From: CAYPLH01 sp964411505
GTDB taxonomy: Bacteria; Bacillota; Clostridia; CAYPLH01; DUMO01
Reading direction: 5' to 3'
DNA: 64,000 nt
Assembly: GCA_964411505.1 (NCBI GenBank)
Contig: CAYPLH010000010.1
Location: 1-64,000 of the forward strand
The position numbers and the translations under genes were made by a program. The notes below the pieces were generated by a model. That model had not been told where the DNA came from. It saw only the letters and a list, made by a program, of their open reading frames with translations, and made no database searches. Positions 53,397-62,103 of this stretch are shown here, one piece after another; position 1 is the stretch's first letter, and the number at the start of each line of letters is the position of its first letter.

Positions 53397-54482
53397 TTAT
53401 TTTTTTTGTATATACCCTTCAGCTACTAAAAGCTCTGCAGTGAGCACCGCACCGCCCGCTGCACCACGTAGTGTATTATGAGACAGGCATACAAACTTAT
53501 AATCAAAAAGATTGTCTTCTCTCAGCCGTCCTATTGTAATACCCATACCCCTTTCAAAATCCCTGTCAAGCTTTGTTTGAGGTCTGTTTTCTTCATGAAA
53601 GTATTTTAAAAACGGCTTTGGTGCACTTGGAAGAGATAGCTTCTGCGGCTTCCCTTCAAAATTCTCCCAAGCTGCTAATATTTCGCTCTCTGATGGCTTC
53701 TTTTCAAACTTTATGGAAACTGCCGCCAAATGTCCGTCTGCTACAGGCACTCTTATACACTGTGCTGATATCACAGGCTTACCGGCATTTACTATACCAT
53801 CAGCTGACACACTTCCCCATATTTTCAAAGGCTCTTTCTCGCTCTTTTCTTCTTCACCACCTATGAAGGGAATAACATTATCCACTATCTCCGGCCAGCT
53901 TTCAAAGGTCTTACTAGCACCTGAAATCGCCTGATAAGTGCATGTCAGAATATTTAGAGGATCATATTCCATTAGCGGAGTCACAGCCGGAACATAGCTT
54001 TGAATTGAACAATTCGGTTTGACTGCTATGAAACCTTTTTTTGTGCCTAAACGCTTCTTCTGAATTTCAATAATGTCAAGATGCGCGGGATTTATTTCCG
54101 GTATTACCATGGGAACATCCAATGTCCACCTATGAGCGGAATTATTTGAAACCACAGGAGTTTCAGTCTTTGCATAAGCTTCTTCAAGCTTCTTTACTTC
54201 CTCTTTATCCATTTCAACTGCACAAAACACAAAATCAACCTTGCTGCTTATTTTCTCAACCTCATTTGCATTGTCAACAATAAGATTGCCGATATACTCA
54301 GGTACCGGAATGCTCTGTGACCAGCGTCCTTTGACTACTTCACTATACTTTTTTCCAGCTGACCTTTCACTGGCTGCAACACATACCACATCAAACCACG
54401 GATGGTCATGAAGTAATGAAATAAATCGCTGCCCCACCATTCCTGTTGCACCTATAATGCCCACTTTAAGTTTATTTTCCAT
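53397..54482 (-). CDS. asd: Aspartate-semialdehyde dehydrogenase
   Basis: 361 aa, of the larger archaeal/fungal-like ASADH branch. It reduces aspartyl phosphate to aspartate semialdehyde for lysine, threonine, methionine and diaminopimelate. NADP motif VGIIGATGMVGQRFISLL (7-24), SNNSAHRW, the catalytic Cys in KPNCSIQSYVP, and the C-terminal LSHNTLRGAAGGAVLTAELL are seen. GGGAGG lies before the ATG. Promoter TTGAAC-17-TAAAAT is at 54661-54689. It is separated from proA by about 250 bp and probably transcribed alone. Confidence 0.93.
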   Translation of the reverse strand: MENKLKVGIIGATGMVGQRFISLLHDHPWFDVVCVAASERSAGKKYSEVVKGRWSQSIPVPEYIGNLIVDNANEVEKISSKVDFVFCAVEMDKEEVKKLEEAYAKTETPVVSNNSAHRWTLDVPMVIPEINPAHLDIIEIQKKRLGTKKGFIAVKPNCSIQSYVPAVTPLMEYDPLNILTCTYQAISGASKTFESWPEIVDNVIPFIGGEEEKSEKEPLKIWGSVSADGIVNAGKPVISAQCIRVPVADGHLAAVSIKFEKKPSESEILAAWENFEGKPQKLSLPSAPKPFLKYFHEENRPQTKLDRDFERGMGITIGRLREDNLFDYKFVCLSHNTLRGAAGGAVLTAELLVAEGYIQKK

Positions 54483-54636
54483 TTTTATTCGCCCTCCCGA
54501 TCACACAATTGGCTGAAATAATCAACCTTATATTAATTGCTATCTAAACCCCAAATTATACGCTTATTATATGCTTTTTATTCTTTATATGTCATATTCA
54601 ATTTGCATAGACTCACAGGGTTTGTTTCTGTACCAC

Positions 54637-54689
54637 GGACATATGTCCATAGCATAAGTAATTTTACCACACCATATTCAAAAGTTCAA
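54637..54689 (-). promoter_or_regulatory. asd promoter with adjacent 12-bp palindrome
   Basis: On the minus strand TTGAAC (54684-54689), 17 bp, TAAAAT (54661-54666) forms a sigma-A promoter. The perfect palindrome GGACATATGTCC (54637-54648) falls about 12 bp downstream of the -10, where a repressor would block initiation or elongation. The leader to asd is about 170 nt; no lysine riboswitch was recognised. Confidence 0.5.
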
Positions 54690-54733
54690 TAACAATTTAA
54701 ACCTGTCAATTGGGTTTTCAAGCAAGAGTTTGT

Positions 54734-56011
54734 TTAAATTTTTCTGTGAGTAAAGGTTTTTTTCTGTTGGGCATAGTCAGTCACTACATGACCTTTACCA
54801 AAAAGTTTATACTTGTAAATAAGAAGTCCTTCGAGCCCTACAGGTCCCCTTGCATGAATCTTGTTTGTGCTTATTCCTACTTCAGCACCAAAACCATACC
54901 TGAAGCCATCACTAAACCTTGTAGAGCAGTTCCAGAATACATTTCCCGAATCCACCAGGTTCATAAACTGCTCTGCATTCTTTTTGCTTTCAGTTATTAT
55001 CGCATCGGTATGACCTGACCCATAAGTATTAACATGATCGATTGCAGCTTGCAGGCTGTCTACCACCTTTATCGACAGCTTATAATCAAGATATTCCGTC
55101 TCCCAGTCATTTTCGTCAGCGGCATCTACATTAATTATCTTTACCACTTCACTACACCCAACAAGCTCAACCTTCTTCCTGTCCATCTCCCTTTTTAATA
55201 AGGGCAGAAATTCCCCTGCAATTTTTTTGTGTACAAGTAATGTTTCCATTGCATTGCAGACTGCGACATACTGTGTTTTAGCATCTTTAGTAACATCAAC
55301 AGCCATCTTAATATCTGCCTCATCATCAACATATACATGACAAATTCCATCCGCATGACCAAGCACAGGAATTCTTGAATTGTCCATTATGTAACGAACA
55401 AAATCATTTGAACCTCTTGGAATAACAAGATCAATAAATTCATCCAGTTTAAGCATTTCATTAACATCGTCCCTGGTTTCCATAAGCTGTATCCAGCCTT
55501 TAGGAATTCCCGCACGAGAAGTTGCCTCACTAATAATTTCAGCTAAAACTCTGTTAGTCTCCCTTGCTTCACTTCCACCTTTTAGAAGTACTGAATTTCC
55601 ACTTTTTAGGCATAATGTGGATATTTGAACCAATGCATCAGGTCTTGATTCAAATATTACGCCTATTACACCAATAGGACAGCTTACCTTATATAGCTCA
55701 AGGCCATTGTCTAGTTCAGTTGCAGCCAGTATCTTTCCAACAGGATCTTCAAGCTTTACAAGGCTATCAATCCCTGCTATGGTTTCTAAAATTTTATCAT
55801 GATCAAACTTTAGTCTTTTAAGTAAAGGTAATGCCAGATTTTCGCTTTCACTACGTTCAAGATCCAATCTATTGGCTTCAATTATCCTGTTTTTACTCTT
55901 CTCAAGCTCTAATGCAATTTCAACAAGTGCTCTGTTTTTAATCTCTGTGCGAAAAGCAGCTAGATTAATTGATGCTTCTTTAGCGCTTTGCGCAATGCTT
56001 CTTATATCCAT
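54734..56011 (-). CDS. proA: Gamma-glutamyl phosphate reductase
   Basis: 425 aa from ATG at 56011 (AGGTG 6 nt upstream). It reduces gamma-glutamyl phosphate to glutamate semialdehyde in proline synthesis. Seen: GVIGVIFESRPDALVQI (about 118-134), LKGGSEA, the nucleophilic Cys in YVAVCNAMETLLVH, and RFSDGFRYGFGAEVGISTNK near the end. The C-terminus (KTFTHRKI) is slightly extended. proB is not adjacent. A divergent MFS gene lies beyond a structured repeat. Confidence 0.95.
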   Translation of the reverse strand: MDIRSIAQSAKEASINLAAFRTEIKNRALVEIALELEKSKNRIIEANRLDLERSESENLALPLLKRLKFDHDKILETIAGIDSLVKLEDPVGKILAATELDNGLELYKVSCPIGVIGVIFESRPDALVQISTLCLKSGNSVLLKGGSEARETNRVLAEIISEATSRAGIPKGWIQLMETRDDVNEMLKLDEFIDLVIPRGSNDFVRYIMDNSRIPVLGHADGICHVYVDDEADIKMAVDVTKDAKTQYVAVCNAMETLLVHKKIAGEFLPLLKREMDRKKVELVGCSEVVKIINVDAADENDWETEYLDYKLSIKVVDSLQAAIDHVNTYGSGHTDAIITESKKNAEQFMNLVDSGNVFWNCSTRFSDGFRYGFGAEVGISTNKIHARGPVGLEGLLIYKYKLFGKGHVVTDYAQQKKTFTHRKI

Positions 56012-56043
56012 ATATATCACCTTTTTTTGGTTATAATCGTATT

Positions 56044-56130
56044 AGATTGCACCAGATTGCAACGAAGCTGCAATTTCCTGCAGGTTAGCCAGCAGGAATA
56101 AGTCGCAAAGCGACTTACTGGGGAACAATC
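56044..56130. repeat. Multi-hairpin structured element, copy B
   Basis: Three successive hairpins: ATTGCA/TGCAAT (56056-56074), TTCCTGC/GCAGGAA (56075-56098) and TAAGTCGC/GCGACTTA (56099-56117). They are enclosed by GATTG..CCAG on the left and CTGG..CAATC on the right. Layout and outer stem resemble copy A at 33808-33907. It lies in the proA/MFS divergent region. Confidence 0.6.
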
Positions 56131-56265
56131 ATTATATATAATACTATATAACCTAAGTGCGAGCAAATGAATTTTTAAAGGACTTGACTTTTATTTGGTA
56201 TGATATAAAATTATTTTATTACACACTGCGATTAAGCAAAATAAAACATTACACCGGGGTTGAAC

Positions 56266-57522
56266 ATGAGAAACTGGAAAACAAACCTTTATATCCTTTG
56301 GGTAGCACAAGTTGTATCACTTATGGGCTTTGGGCTTGGAATCCCCTTCATTCCTTATTATATACAAGAGCTTGGAGTAACAGATCCAGATCGCTTGAAT
56401 GTCATGACAGCCATTTTAAGTGCAGCACCATCTTTAACCATGGGATTAATGGCACCTGTCTGGGGTTATTTTGCTGATAAGTGGGGAAAGAAACCCATGC
56501 TTTTAAGAGCTATGTTTGGGGGATTTATCATTATAACCTTAATGGGAACGGTTTCTAATGTGAATCAGCTAATTTTATTGAGAATACTTCAGGGAGTATT
56601 TACAGGTACTGTTGCAGCAGCAGCTACTCTTGTAGCATCTACAACGCCCAAACGACATCTTTCTTATGCGCTGGGTGTAATATCTTCCTCCACCTTCATT
56701 GGAAATTCAGCAGGTCCTGCTTTAGGAGGGTTTATAGCCGAAAGTGTAGGATATAGGGTAAGCTTTTATATCGGTGGAGCGCTTCTGCTTCTTGACTTTC
56801 TAATGGTAATGGTTTTTGTCAGAGAAGATAAAGATCCATCTATTGATGCAGATATTTCACTGATAGATGAAAACACGCTTGATGTCGATGATAATAATGG
56901 TCGTATAGGTTCAAACTGGCGTGTTATTTTTACTCCTCTAATAATTGTTATGTTTGTAGTTCTTTTTTGTCTGAGAGTTTCAAGAACTGTCTTTAATCCA
57001 TATCTACCTCTTTATGTGCAGCAACTAAGGGGACAAATCGAAGGTTCCTCAAAGATCACTGGCTTGATAAATAGCTTAATTGCTCTAGCGACAGCACTTT
57101 CAGGACTTATTTTGAGCCGTCTCGGCGATAGATACAATAAACTAAATATTATTAGAGTTTTGCTATTATGTGGAATAGCTTTATCCACACCTTTGTTTTT
57201 CACAAATACATTGGTGCAGATGACCACTTTATTAGTAATTATGTTTTTTGCAGTCGGCGGAATTGAACCGATTGTTATGTCAATCACCAGCGAAAGAACG
57301 CCTTCAAATAAAAGAGGTGTTTTGTTTGGTTTTCAGACGTTGGTTGGGAGCATTGGATGGGCAATCGCACCAATGCTTGCAAGTTATATATCCATTAATT
57401 CTTCCCTAAAATCAACAATGATTCTTATACCAGTATTTCTTGGCATTGGTCTTTTGTCTACATTTATTTTACTTATACGAAAAAGAAATGATATAGGCAC
57501 AATCAATGAACTAGACGCTTAA
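56266..57522 (+). CDS. MFS transporter (multidrug-efflux type)
   Basis: 418 aa from ATG at 56266, six nt after GGGG. Twelve transmembrane segments. The loop 2-3 motif reads WGYFADKWGKKPMLL, and a motif-C-like GNSAGPALGGFIAE in helix 5 marks the drug:proton antiporter group. A central cytoplasmic loop (about 195-220) is acidic. The substrate is unknown. It converges on the amino-acid ABC transporter gene with only 15 bp between stops and no terminator visible. Confidence 0.87.
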   Translation: MRNWKTNLYILWVAQVVSLMGFGLGIPFIPYYIQELGVTDPDRLNVMTAILSAAPSLTMGLMAPVWGYFADKWGKKPMLLRAMFGGFIIITLMGTVSNVNQLILLRILQGVFTGTVAAAATLVASTTPKRHLSYALGVISSSTFIGNSAGPALGGFIAESVGYRVSFYIGGALLLLDFLMVMVFVREDKDPSIDADISLIDENTLDVDDNNGRIGSNWRVIFTPLIIVMFVVLFCLRVSRTVFNPYLPLYVQQLRGQIEGSSKITGLINSLIALATALSGLILSRLGDRYNKLNIIRVLLLCGIALSTPLFFTNTLVQMTTLLVIMFFAVGGIEPIVMSITSERTPSNKRGVLFGFQTLVGSIGWAIAPMLASYISINSSLKSTMILIPVFLGIGLLSTFILLIRKRNDIGTINELDA

Positions 57523-57537
57523 AGATTTTTTGCTTTA

Positions 57538-58260
57538 TTATAGTACCTTGCTTAAAAATGACTTTGTTCTCTCATTTTGTGGATTCCCAAATATATGTGC
57601 AGGTGTACCTTCTTCAGCTATAATTCCTTCATCCATAAACAAAACTCTATCCCCAACTTCTCTGGCAAATCCCATTTCGTGGGTTACAACTGCCATCGTC
57701 ATGCCTTCTTTTGCAAGTCCCTTCATAACATCCAAAACCTCTCCCACCATCTCAGGATCCAATGCTGAGGTAGGCTCATCAAAGAGCATAACATCAGGGG
57801 ACATGGCAAGAGCACGGATTATCGCTATTCTTTGTTTCTGTCCTCCAGAAAGCTGTTTTGGGTAGGCTAAAGCTTTGTCTTCCAAACCAATTCGTTTCAA
57901 AAGAGATATCGCTACCTCTTCTGCTTTTTTAACTGACATTTTCTTAACCTTTATCGGAGCGAGAGTAATGTTCTTCATAACGGTCATATGTGGAAAAAGA
58001 TTAAACTGCTGAAACACCATACCCATCTTTTGCCGTTGGTTATTTATATTATTTTTTTTGCTTGTAATATTAACTCCCTCAAAAATTATTTCACCTTGGG
58101 TAGGAGCTTCGAGCAAATTCAAGCATCTTAAAAAAGTGCTTTTGCCGGAACCACTAGGACCGATTACAACTACTACTTCTCCTTTTTTTATATCAGTATC
58201 TATACCTCGAAGAACATGGAGGTTCCCAAAATATTTATGCAAGCCTCTGACTTTAAGCAC
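57538..58260 (-). CDS. Polar amino acid ABC transporter ATP-binding protein
   Basis: 240 aa from the GTG at 58260 (10 nt after AAGGAGG; another GTG lies at 58266). Walker A GPSGSGKST, Q-loop MVFQQFNLFPHM, signature LSGGQKQR, Walker B VMLFDEPTSALD and the H-loop VVTHEMG are complete. GlnQ/HisP class, powering uptake of polar amino acids. The start lies inside the 3' end of the permease gene (overlap 8 bp), giving translational coupling. Confidence 0.93.
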   Translation of the reverse strand: MLKVRGLHKYFGNLHVLRGIDTDIKKGEVVVVIGPSGSGKSTFLRCLNLLEAPTQGEIIFEGVNITSKKNNINNQRQKMGMVFQQFNLFPHMTVMKNITLAPIKVKKMSVKKAEEVAISLLKRIGLEDKALAYPKQLSGGQKQRIAIIRALAMSPDVMLFDEPTSALDPEMVGEVLDVMKGLAKEGMTMAVVTHEMGFAREVGDRVLFMDEGIIAEEGTPAHIFGNPQNERTKSFLSKVL

Positions 58261-58969
58261 CTGCACGCATCCTCCTTTCGAAAACACCAAGTATTTTTGA
58301 TAATGAAAATGTGAGTATAAAATACATGATTGCAGCTACGTATAAAGGTTCCATAGGTATAAAAGTTATACCTCTTACAACCTGTGTACTGTACATAAGA
58401 TCAGCTATTCCAATAACCGATACTATTGAGGATTCCTTAATTACAACTATAAACTCATTCCCCAAAGCAGGCAGTATGTTTCTTAACGCTTGTGGTATTA
58501 CTATATATATCATGCTCATAGCATGTGGCATTCCTAGCGATCTTGCTGCTTCCATCTGACCGCTGTCAACCGCTTGAATACCTCCTCTTATTATTTCTGC
58601 AACATAAGCACCACTATTTATTGATAATGTTATAACACCTGCCATAAAATCTGCAAAATCTATACCCAGAAAATTCTTTAATGCTGGCACATTAGGAAAC
58701 CTTATTCCAATCTTGTCCAAGCCATAATATATTATGAAAATTTGAACCATTACAGGTGTGCCCCGAATAAACTCTATGTATGAAGAAGAAATAGCTCTAA
58801 ATATTTTAAATTTTGAAAGTTTCATCAATGCAAAGAACAATCCAATAAAAACTCCAAAAAGCACCGCAAAAAACGCAAGCAGTACTGTGTTCTTCACACC
58901 GTTTAAGAAAAACGGGTAATATGTTTTTATAAAATTAAAATCTGCTCCAAACAAGGTTAAATCCACCAA
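58253..58969 (-). CDS. Polar amino acid ABC transporter permease
   Basis: 238 aa. Five transmembrane helices of the HisM/GlnP fold. The EAA loop reads QMEAARSLGMPHAMSMIYIVIPQALRNILP-like (about 158-187), contacting the ATPase. The N-terminus DFNFIKTYYPFFLNGVKNTV is typical. It follows a promoter at 59022-59050 and lacks its own binding-protein gene immediately upstream; the candidate partner is the lipoprotein at 61015, beyond motAB. Confidence 0.9.
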   Translation of the reverse strand: MVDLTLFGADFNFIKTYYPFFLNGVKNTVLLAFFAVLFGVFIGLFFALMKLSKFKIFRAISSSYIEFIRGTPVMVQIFIIYYGLDKIGIRFPNVPALKNFLGIDFADFMAGVITLSINSGAYVAEIIRGGIQAVDSGQMEAARSLGMPHAMSMIYIVIPQALRNILPALGNEFIVVIKESSIVSVIGIADLMYSTQVVRGITFIPMEPLYVAAIMYFILTFSLSKILGVFERRMRAGA

Positions 58970-59021
58970 TAATTCCCCCTAATTTCATCCACAAAAGAAT
59001 AAAGTGAAACAATACCTATTT

Positions 59022-59050
59022 ATTATACAGTTCAAAGTATAAATATGCAA
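59022..59050 (-). promoter_or_regulatory. Promoter upstream of the permease-ATPase pair
   Basis: On the minus strand TTGCAT (59045-59050), 17 bp, TATAAT (59022-59027): a good sigma-A match. It lies about 50 bp before the permease start, so the pair can be transcribed independently of motAB. Confidence 0.65.
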
Positions 59051-59203
59051 TATTTCAGCTTCAAAACTACTGCTGATATGATCCACTTATAATAATGTCT
59101 CATTGCATCGCATGTGAGATTGTCGGCGATGGCTCCCATATGTTTGATGGATGCCTATTGGATGTGAAACCAAATGCTGTTTGGGGAACATAGGTAAAAA
59201 ATC

Positions 59204-59929
59204 CTATTCCATTGACTCAATATAAAAGTCTACACGCCTGTTTTTTGTTCTGCCTTCATCGGTAACATTATCAGCAATTGGATAGTACTCACTATAGCCA
59301 ACGGCAGAAAACTTCTTTGGTTCAAGCTGAGATATCTCCACAATACGCCTCAAAACATTAACTGCACGGCTTGCAGATAACTCCCAGTTGCTGTCAAATC
59401 GCGAGTTTTTAATTGGAACATTATCGGTATGCCCTTCTATTCTTACCATTCTAATAGAGCTTTCATACTGTACAAAAAGTTCTGAAATCTTTTCAAGAAG
59501 CGGTTTAGCACTGGCATTGAGGTCGGCTTTGCCAGTATCGAAAAAAATCGAATCTTCGGCACGTAACAGAATTTGACTATCTCCAAGCTTGGTTACGCTT
59601 AATGTTGTAGAAAGCTCTTCTTCCTCAATGTATTCCCTTATTAATTCGTATAGTTCATTAAAATTGCGCCCCTCAGGTTGTATGCCATCATTGGCAGGCA
59701 ATATATTCACCTGCTCTTGATATGCTGAATTGGCCTTAAGATTAATTAAGCTTTCTTTATATGCGGACTCAGCTCTAGCATTTACAATGGCCTGGCTCAT
59801 CATCGCAAACGAAAATAGAATTACAAATATTGCGAGCAAATCTGTCATCAAATCACTATAGCTATCTTGCCAATTAGCTTCACTGGCATCATCATCATCA
59901 AAGTCATCTTCTCTAAATTTGTTGTTCAT
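59204..59929 (-). CDS. motB: Flagellar motor stator protein MotB-like (OmpA domain)
   Basis: 241 aa. Short acidic cytoplasmic N-terminus, then one transmembrane helix with the ion-pathway Asp in YSDLMTDLLAIFVILFSF. The C-terminal OmpA/MotB peptidoglycan-binding domain (about 120-240) has VRIEGHTDNVPI and LSASRAVNVLRRIV. It would form the stator with MotA, driving flagellar rotation. The start is 3 bp after the stop of the residual motA frame. The gene itself looks intact, but its partner motA is not. Confidence 0.88.
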   Translation of the reverse strand: MNNKFREDDFDDDDASEANWQDSYSDLMTDLLAIFVILFSFAMMSQAIVNARAESAYKESLINLKANSAYQEQVNILPANDGIQPEGRNFNELYELIREYIEEEELSTTLSVTKLGDSQILLRAEDSIFFDTGKADLNASAKPLLEKISELFVQYESSIRMVRIEGHTDNVPIKNSRFDSNWELSASRAVNVLRRIVEISQLEPKKFSAVGYSEYYPIADNVTDEGRTKNRRVDFYIESME

Positions 59930-59932
59930 GAT

Positions 59933-60396
59933 TTAGCCAGCCACCTCGCTATGTATCATTGCTACTTTTTCTTCTTTTTCTTCTTCTTCTTCAAAAACAA
60001 CGTTTGCAAACGCACAAAGCTCTTCTTTTAATAGTTTTGGATTTTTACCTTGTTGAATGGCAGCAATTCCTTCGATTACCACATCTCTCATTAAGACCTC
60101 TTCCTTACTCATAGATTTTAATCTCCTTGCAAGTGGTGCAAATTTACTAAAGTCAGAATTTCTCCCTTTATATCGTATATGTCCTTTCTAAAAGCTTTTT
60201 TCACAACTGCACCAAATGTTTTTAACTGGCTAGGTGGAAATGCAATTACAAAAGAGCCAACCGTACCTCCAACAATAATAAAGAATGAGGGCAAATTCCA
60301 AAACAAGTTCGCTTGCCCTGTCGCAACAACTCCACCTACTACAAATGATAAACCTATTATTAGTCCAACAAATGTTGATTTCCCCAAATTCAACAA
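59933..60396 (-). pseudogene. motA: motA remnant with internal deletion and frameshift
   Basis: The first frame (60396 to a stop at 60118) encodes the MotA N-terminus: two membrane helices with FFIIVGGTVGSFVIAFPPSQ, up to about residue 83. The end of MotA appears in another frame from about 60138 to the stop at 59933: FAPLARRLKSMSKEE then VVIEGIAAIQQGKNP, ending in an acidic tail. The middle, about 120 residues including helices 3-4 and the charged cytoplasmic loop, is missing, and the joint is out of frame. No working MotA can be made from it. The motB gene follows after 3 bp. A mis-assembly is the main alternative. Confidence 0.8.
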
Positions 60397-60837
60397 TCCA
60401 AAGCCCCCCTAGCTTTTGCTGCTTTTTTTACATATAATATTTCTATTAATAGTCCCAATACTTGTCATACAGTCGCTTTTTAAAAAACCATTTCTTAGTG
60501 ATATTTAAGAACAATATGTTTAATATCAATTAACCATACCAATTTTTTGTAGGGAAATATTCAATATAATAACACAACCCCCTCAAAACACTTTAAATAC
60601 ACATAGTATTATTCTCCACAATAATGTAATATCCTTTTTTATTTGCAGAAAATAGTTTCGAATGCTTTCTCGGGTCTATTTCTATTTTGCAGTATTATTA
60701 AGAATAAGAATGTTGGTGTTAAACTGGCTGTTTTACAAGGTTCTGCTATAATTAGCTGTATTAGAGATGAGTTTTTTATTTGTTCAGCTTCGAGATGGCT
60801 ATGAATAATAACTCTCTGTTAAAATTATTTTAAAGGC
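60397..60837. other. Intergenic DNA, no gene recognised
   Basis: AT-rich, many stops in all frames. No SD-led frame or known RNA was identified. It separates motA from the palindromic element. Confidence 0.35.
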
Positions 60838-60954
60838 TTACTACAGCGTCAATTTTCGAATTATGTATACTTAAAATAACTCATTTGAACGTTTGAGGTT
60901 ATTTTAAGTATGATGCAAAAATGTGTTAAATATACGAAATTAACACTGTAGTAA
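60838..60954. repeat. 117-bp nested palindrome
   Basis: The ends TTACTACAGCGTCAATTTTC (from 60838) and CGAAATTAACACTGTAGTAA (60935-60954) are inverted repeats of about 20 bp with few mismatches. Nested inside is TACTTAAAATAACTCA/TTGAGGTTATTTTAAGTA (60868-60910). It looks like a miniature inverted-repeat element, or a large hairpin downstream of the binding-protein gene. Confidence 0.6.
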
Positions 60955-60973
60955 TAGATACGTTTTTTGAAAG

Positions 60974-60998
60974 AAAAAAGAGCCGGTTTCCCGACTCA
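60974..60998 (-). terminator. Terminator of the binding-protein gene
   Basis: GAGTCGG/CCGGCTC stem with a GAAA-type loop followed by TTTTTT on the minus strand, 17 bp past the stop of the lipoprotein gene. Confidence 0.8.
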
Positions 60999-61014
60999 TT
61001 TCTATTTCGATATT

Positions 61015-61890
61015 TTAATTCTCTACCTGAATGATTGCTTCTGCTACAAAATCATCTATTTTACCCGAATTCATAAGATCATCCAGTATTGAATCAAGCT
61101 TTTCAACAAACTCTGCATTCCCTTTGGCAACAGCTATGGCTGATCCTCCAGTATCATCTACTACTTCGATATCTGAAAGTGCAAGGTCACTGTTGGCTTT
61201 AATATAAGCATTAGCGACAGGAAGCTCCATAACAAGGGCATCTACTTTTTTATTTTTCAATTCCAATACAAGATCAGAAACTTTTCCTAAAGCTTTAACT
61301 TCAGAACCTTCAATCTGCTCTTTTGCTATGTCTTCTTGAATAGCTCCCAACTGTGCTCCTACTTTACGGCCCTTTAGATCCGCAGCGGTCTTATATTTGT
61401 CTTTATCCTCAGCTCTTACCATAACTCCTTGAGCAGCTATATAATAAATTTTTGTAAAATCAGCTTGCTCTAATCTTTCAGGCTTTGGAGTCATTCCTGC
61501 AATTACAAGGTCAACCTTACCTTCATCAAGCGCTATTAATAAGCCACCGAAATCCATATCACGTATTTCAAGAGTAACACCAAGTTCATCAGCAATTGCC
61601 TGTGCCAAATCAATATCAAATCCTATAATCTTATCCTTTCCATCAATCAACTTATGGAATTCGTATGGTGGGTAATCTGCACTCGTACCTAAAACAAGTT
61701 TTCCCGAATCTTTAACTTTAGTCATAGTATCAATAATCTGTTCCCCATTATTGCCGTTTTGACTTGTTGAGTTTGGCTGTTCACTACCATTTGTACCAGT
61801 TTTATCACAGCCTGTAAATAAAAAAGCTGTAAATATCATTAGTATGCAAATCAGTAATGAAGTCATGCTAAGTAATTTTTTTCTTTGCAT
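61015..61890 (-). CDS. Amino acid ABC transporter substrate-binding lipoprotein
   Basis: 291 aa, family 3 extracellular solute-binding protein. Lipoprotein signal with lipobox FTGCD (Cys about 28). An Asn/Ser-rich spacer follows, then the binding domain: LVLGTSADYPPYEF, IIGFDIDLAQAIADELG, the DLVIAGMTPKPER strand and KVGAQLGAIQEDIA. It would deliver a polar amino acid to an ABC permease. Upstream is the ATPase of the other system (62104); downstream, a terminator isolates it from motA. It may belong functionally with the permease-ATPase pair at 57538-58969. Confidence 0.9.
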   Translation of the reverse strand: MQRKKLLSMTSLLICILMIFTAFLFTGCDKTGTNGSEQPNSTSQNGNNGEQIIDTMTKVKDSGKLVLGTSADYPPYEFHKLIDGKDKIIGFDIDLAQAIADELGVTLEIRDMDFGGLLIALDEGKVDLVIAGMTPKPERLEQADFTKIYYIAAQGVMVRAEDKDKYKTAADLKGRKVGAQLGAIQEDIAKEQIEGSEVKALGKVSDLVLELKNKKVDALVMELPVANAYIKANSDLALSDIEVVDDTGGSAIAVAKGNAEFVEKLDSILDDLMNSGKIDDFVAEAIIQVEN

Positions 61891-62103
61891 TTCTTTTTCC
61901 TCCCGTTAATGTATATTTATTATTTGTTATACATGCACTAAAGACCTTAACCATATCCAATGTCAGTCCAACTTATGTATCCCAACAATATGGTAAATCG
62001 GCATCTTGCATTATATTATCAATAACATATTATAAATCATTTACACAATATAAACAACAGATTTGCCTGAAATAATCATAAAATCTTTTTTATATGTGTA
62101 TTA

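Noticed and set aside
54483..54733. Lysine riboswitch in the asd leader
   Set aside because: The conserved L-box core was not found; only a promoter and a simple palindrome are visible.
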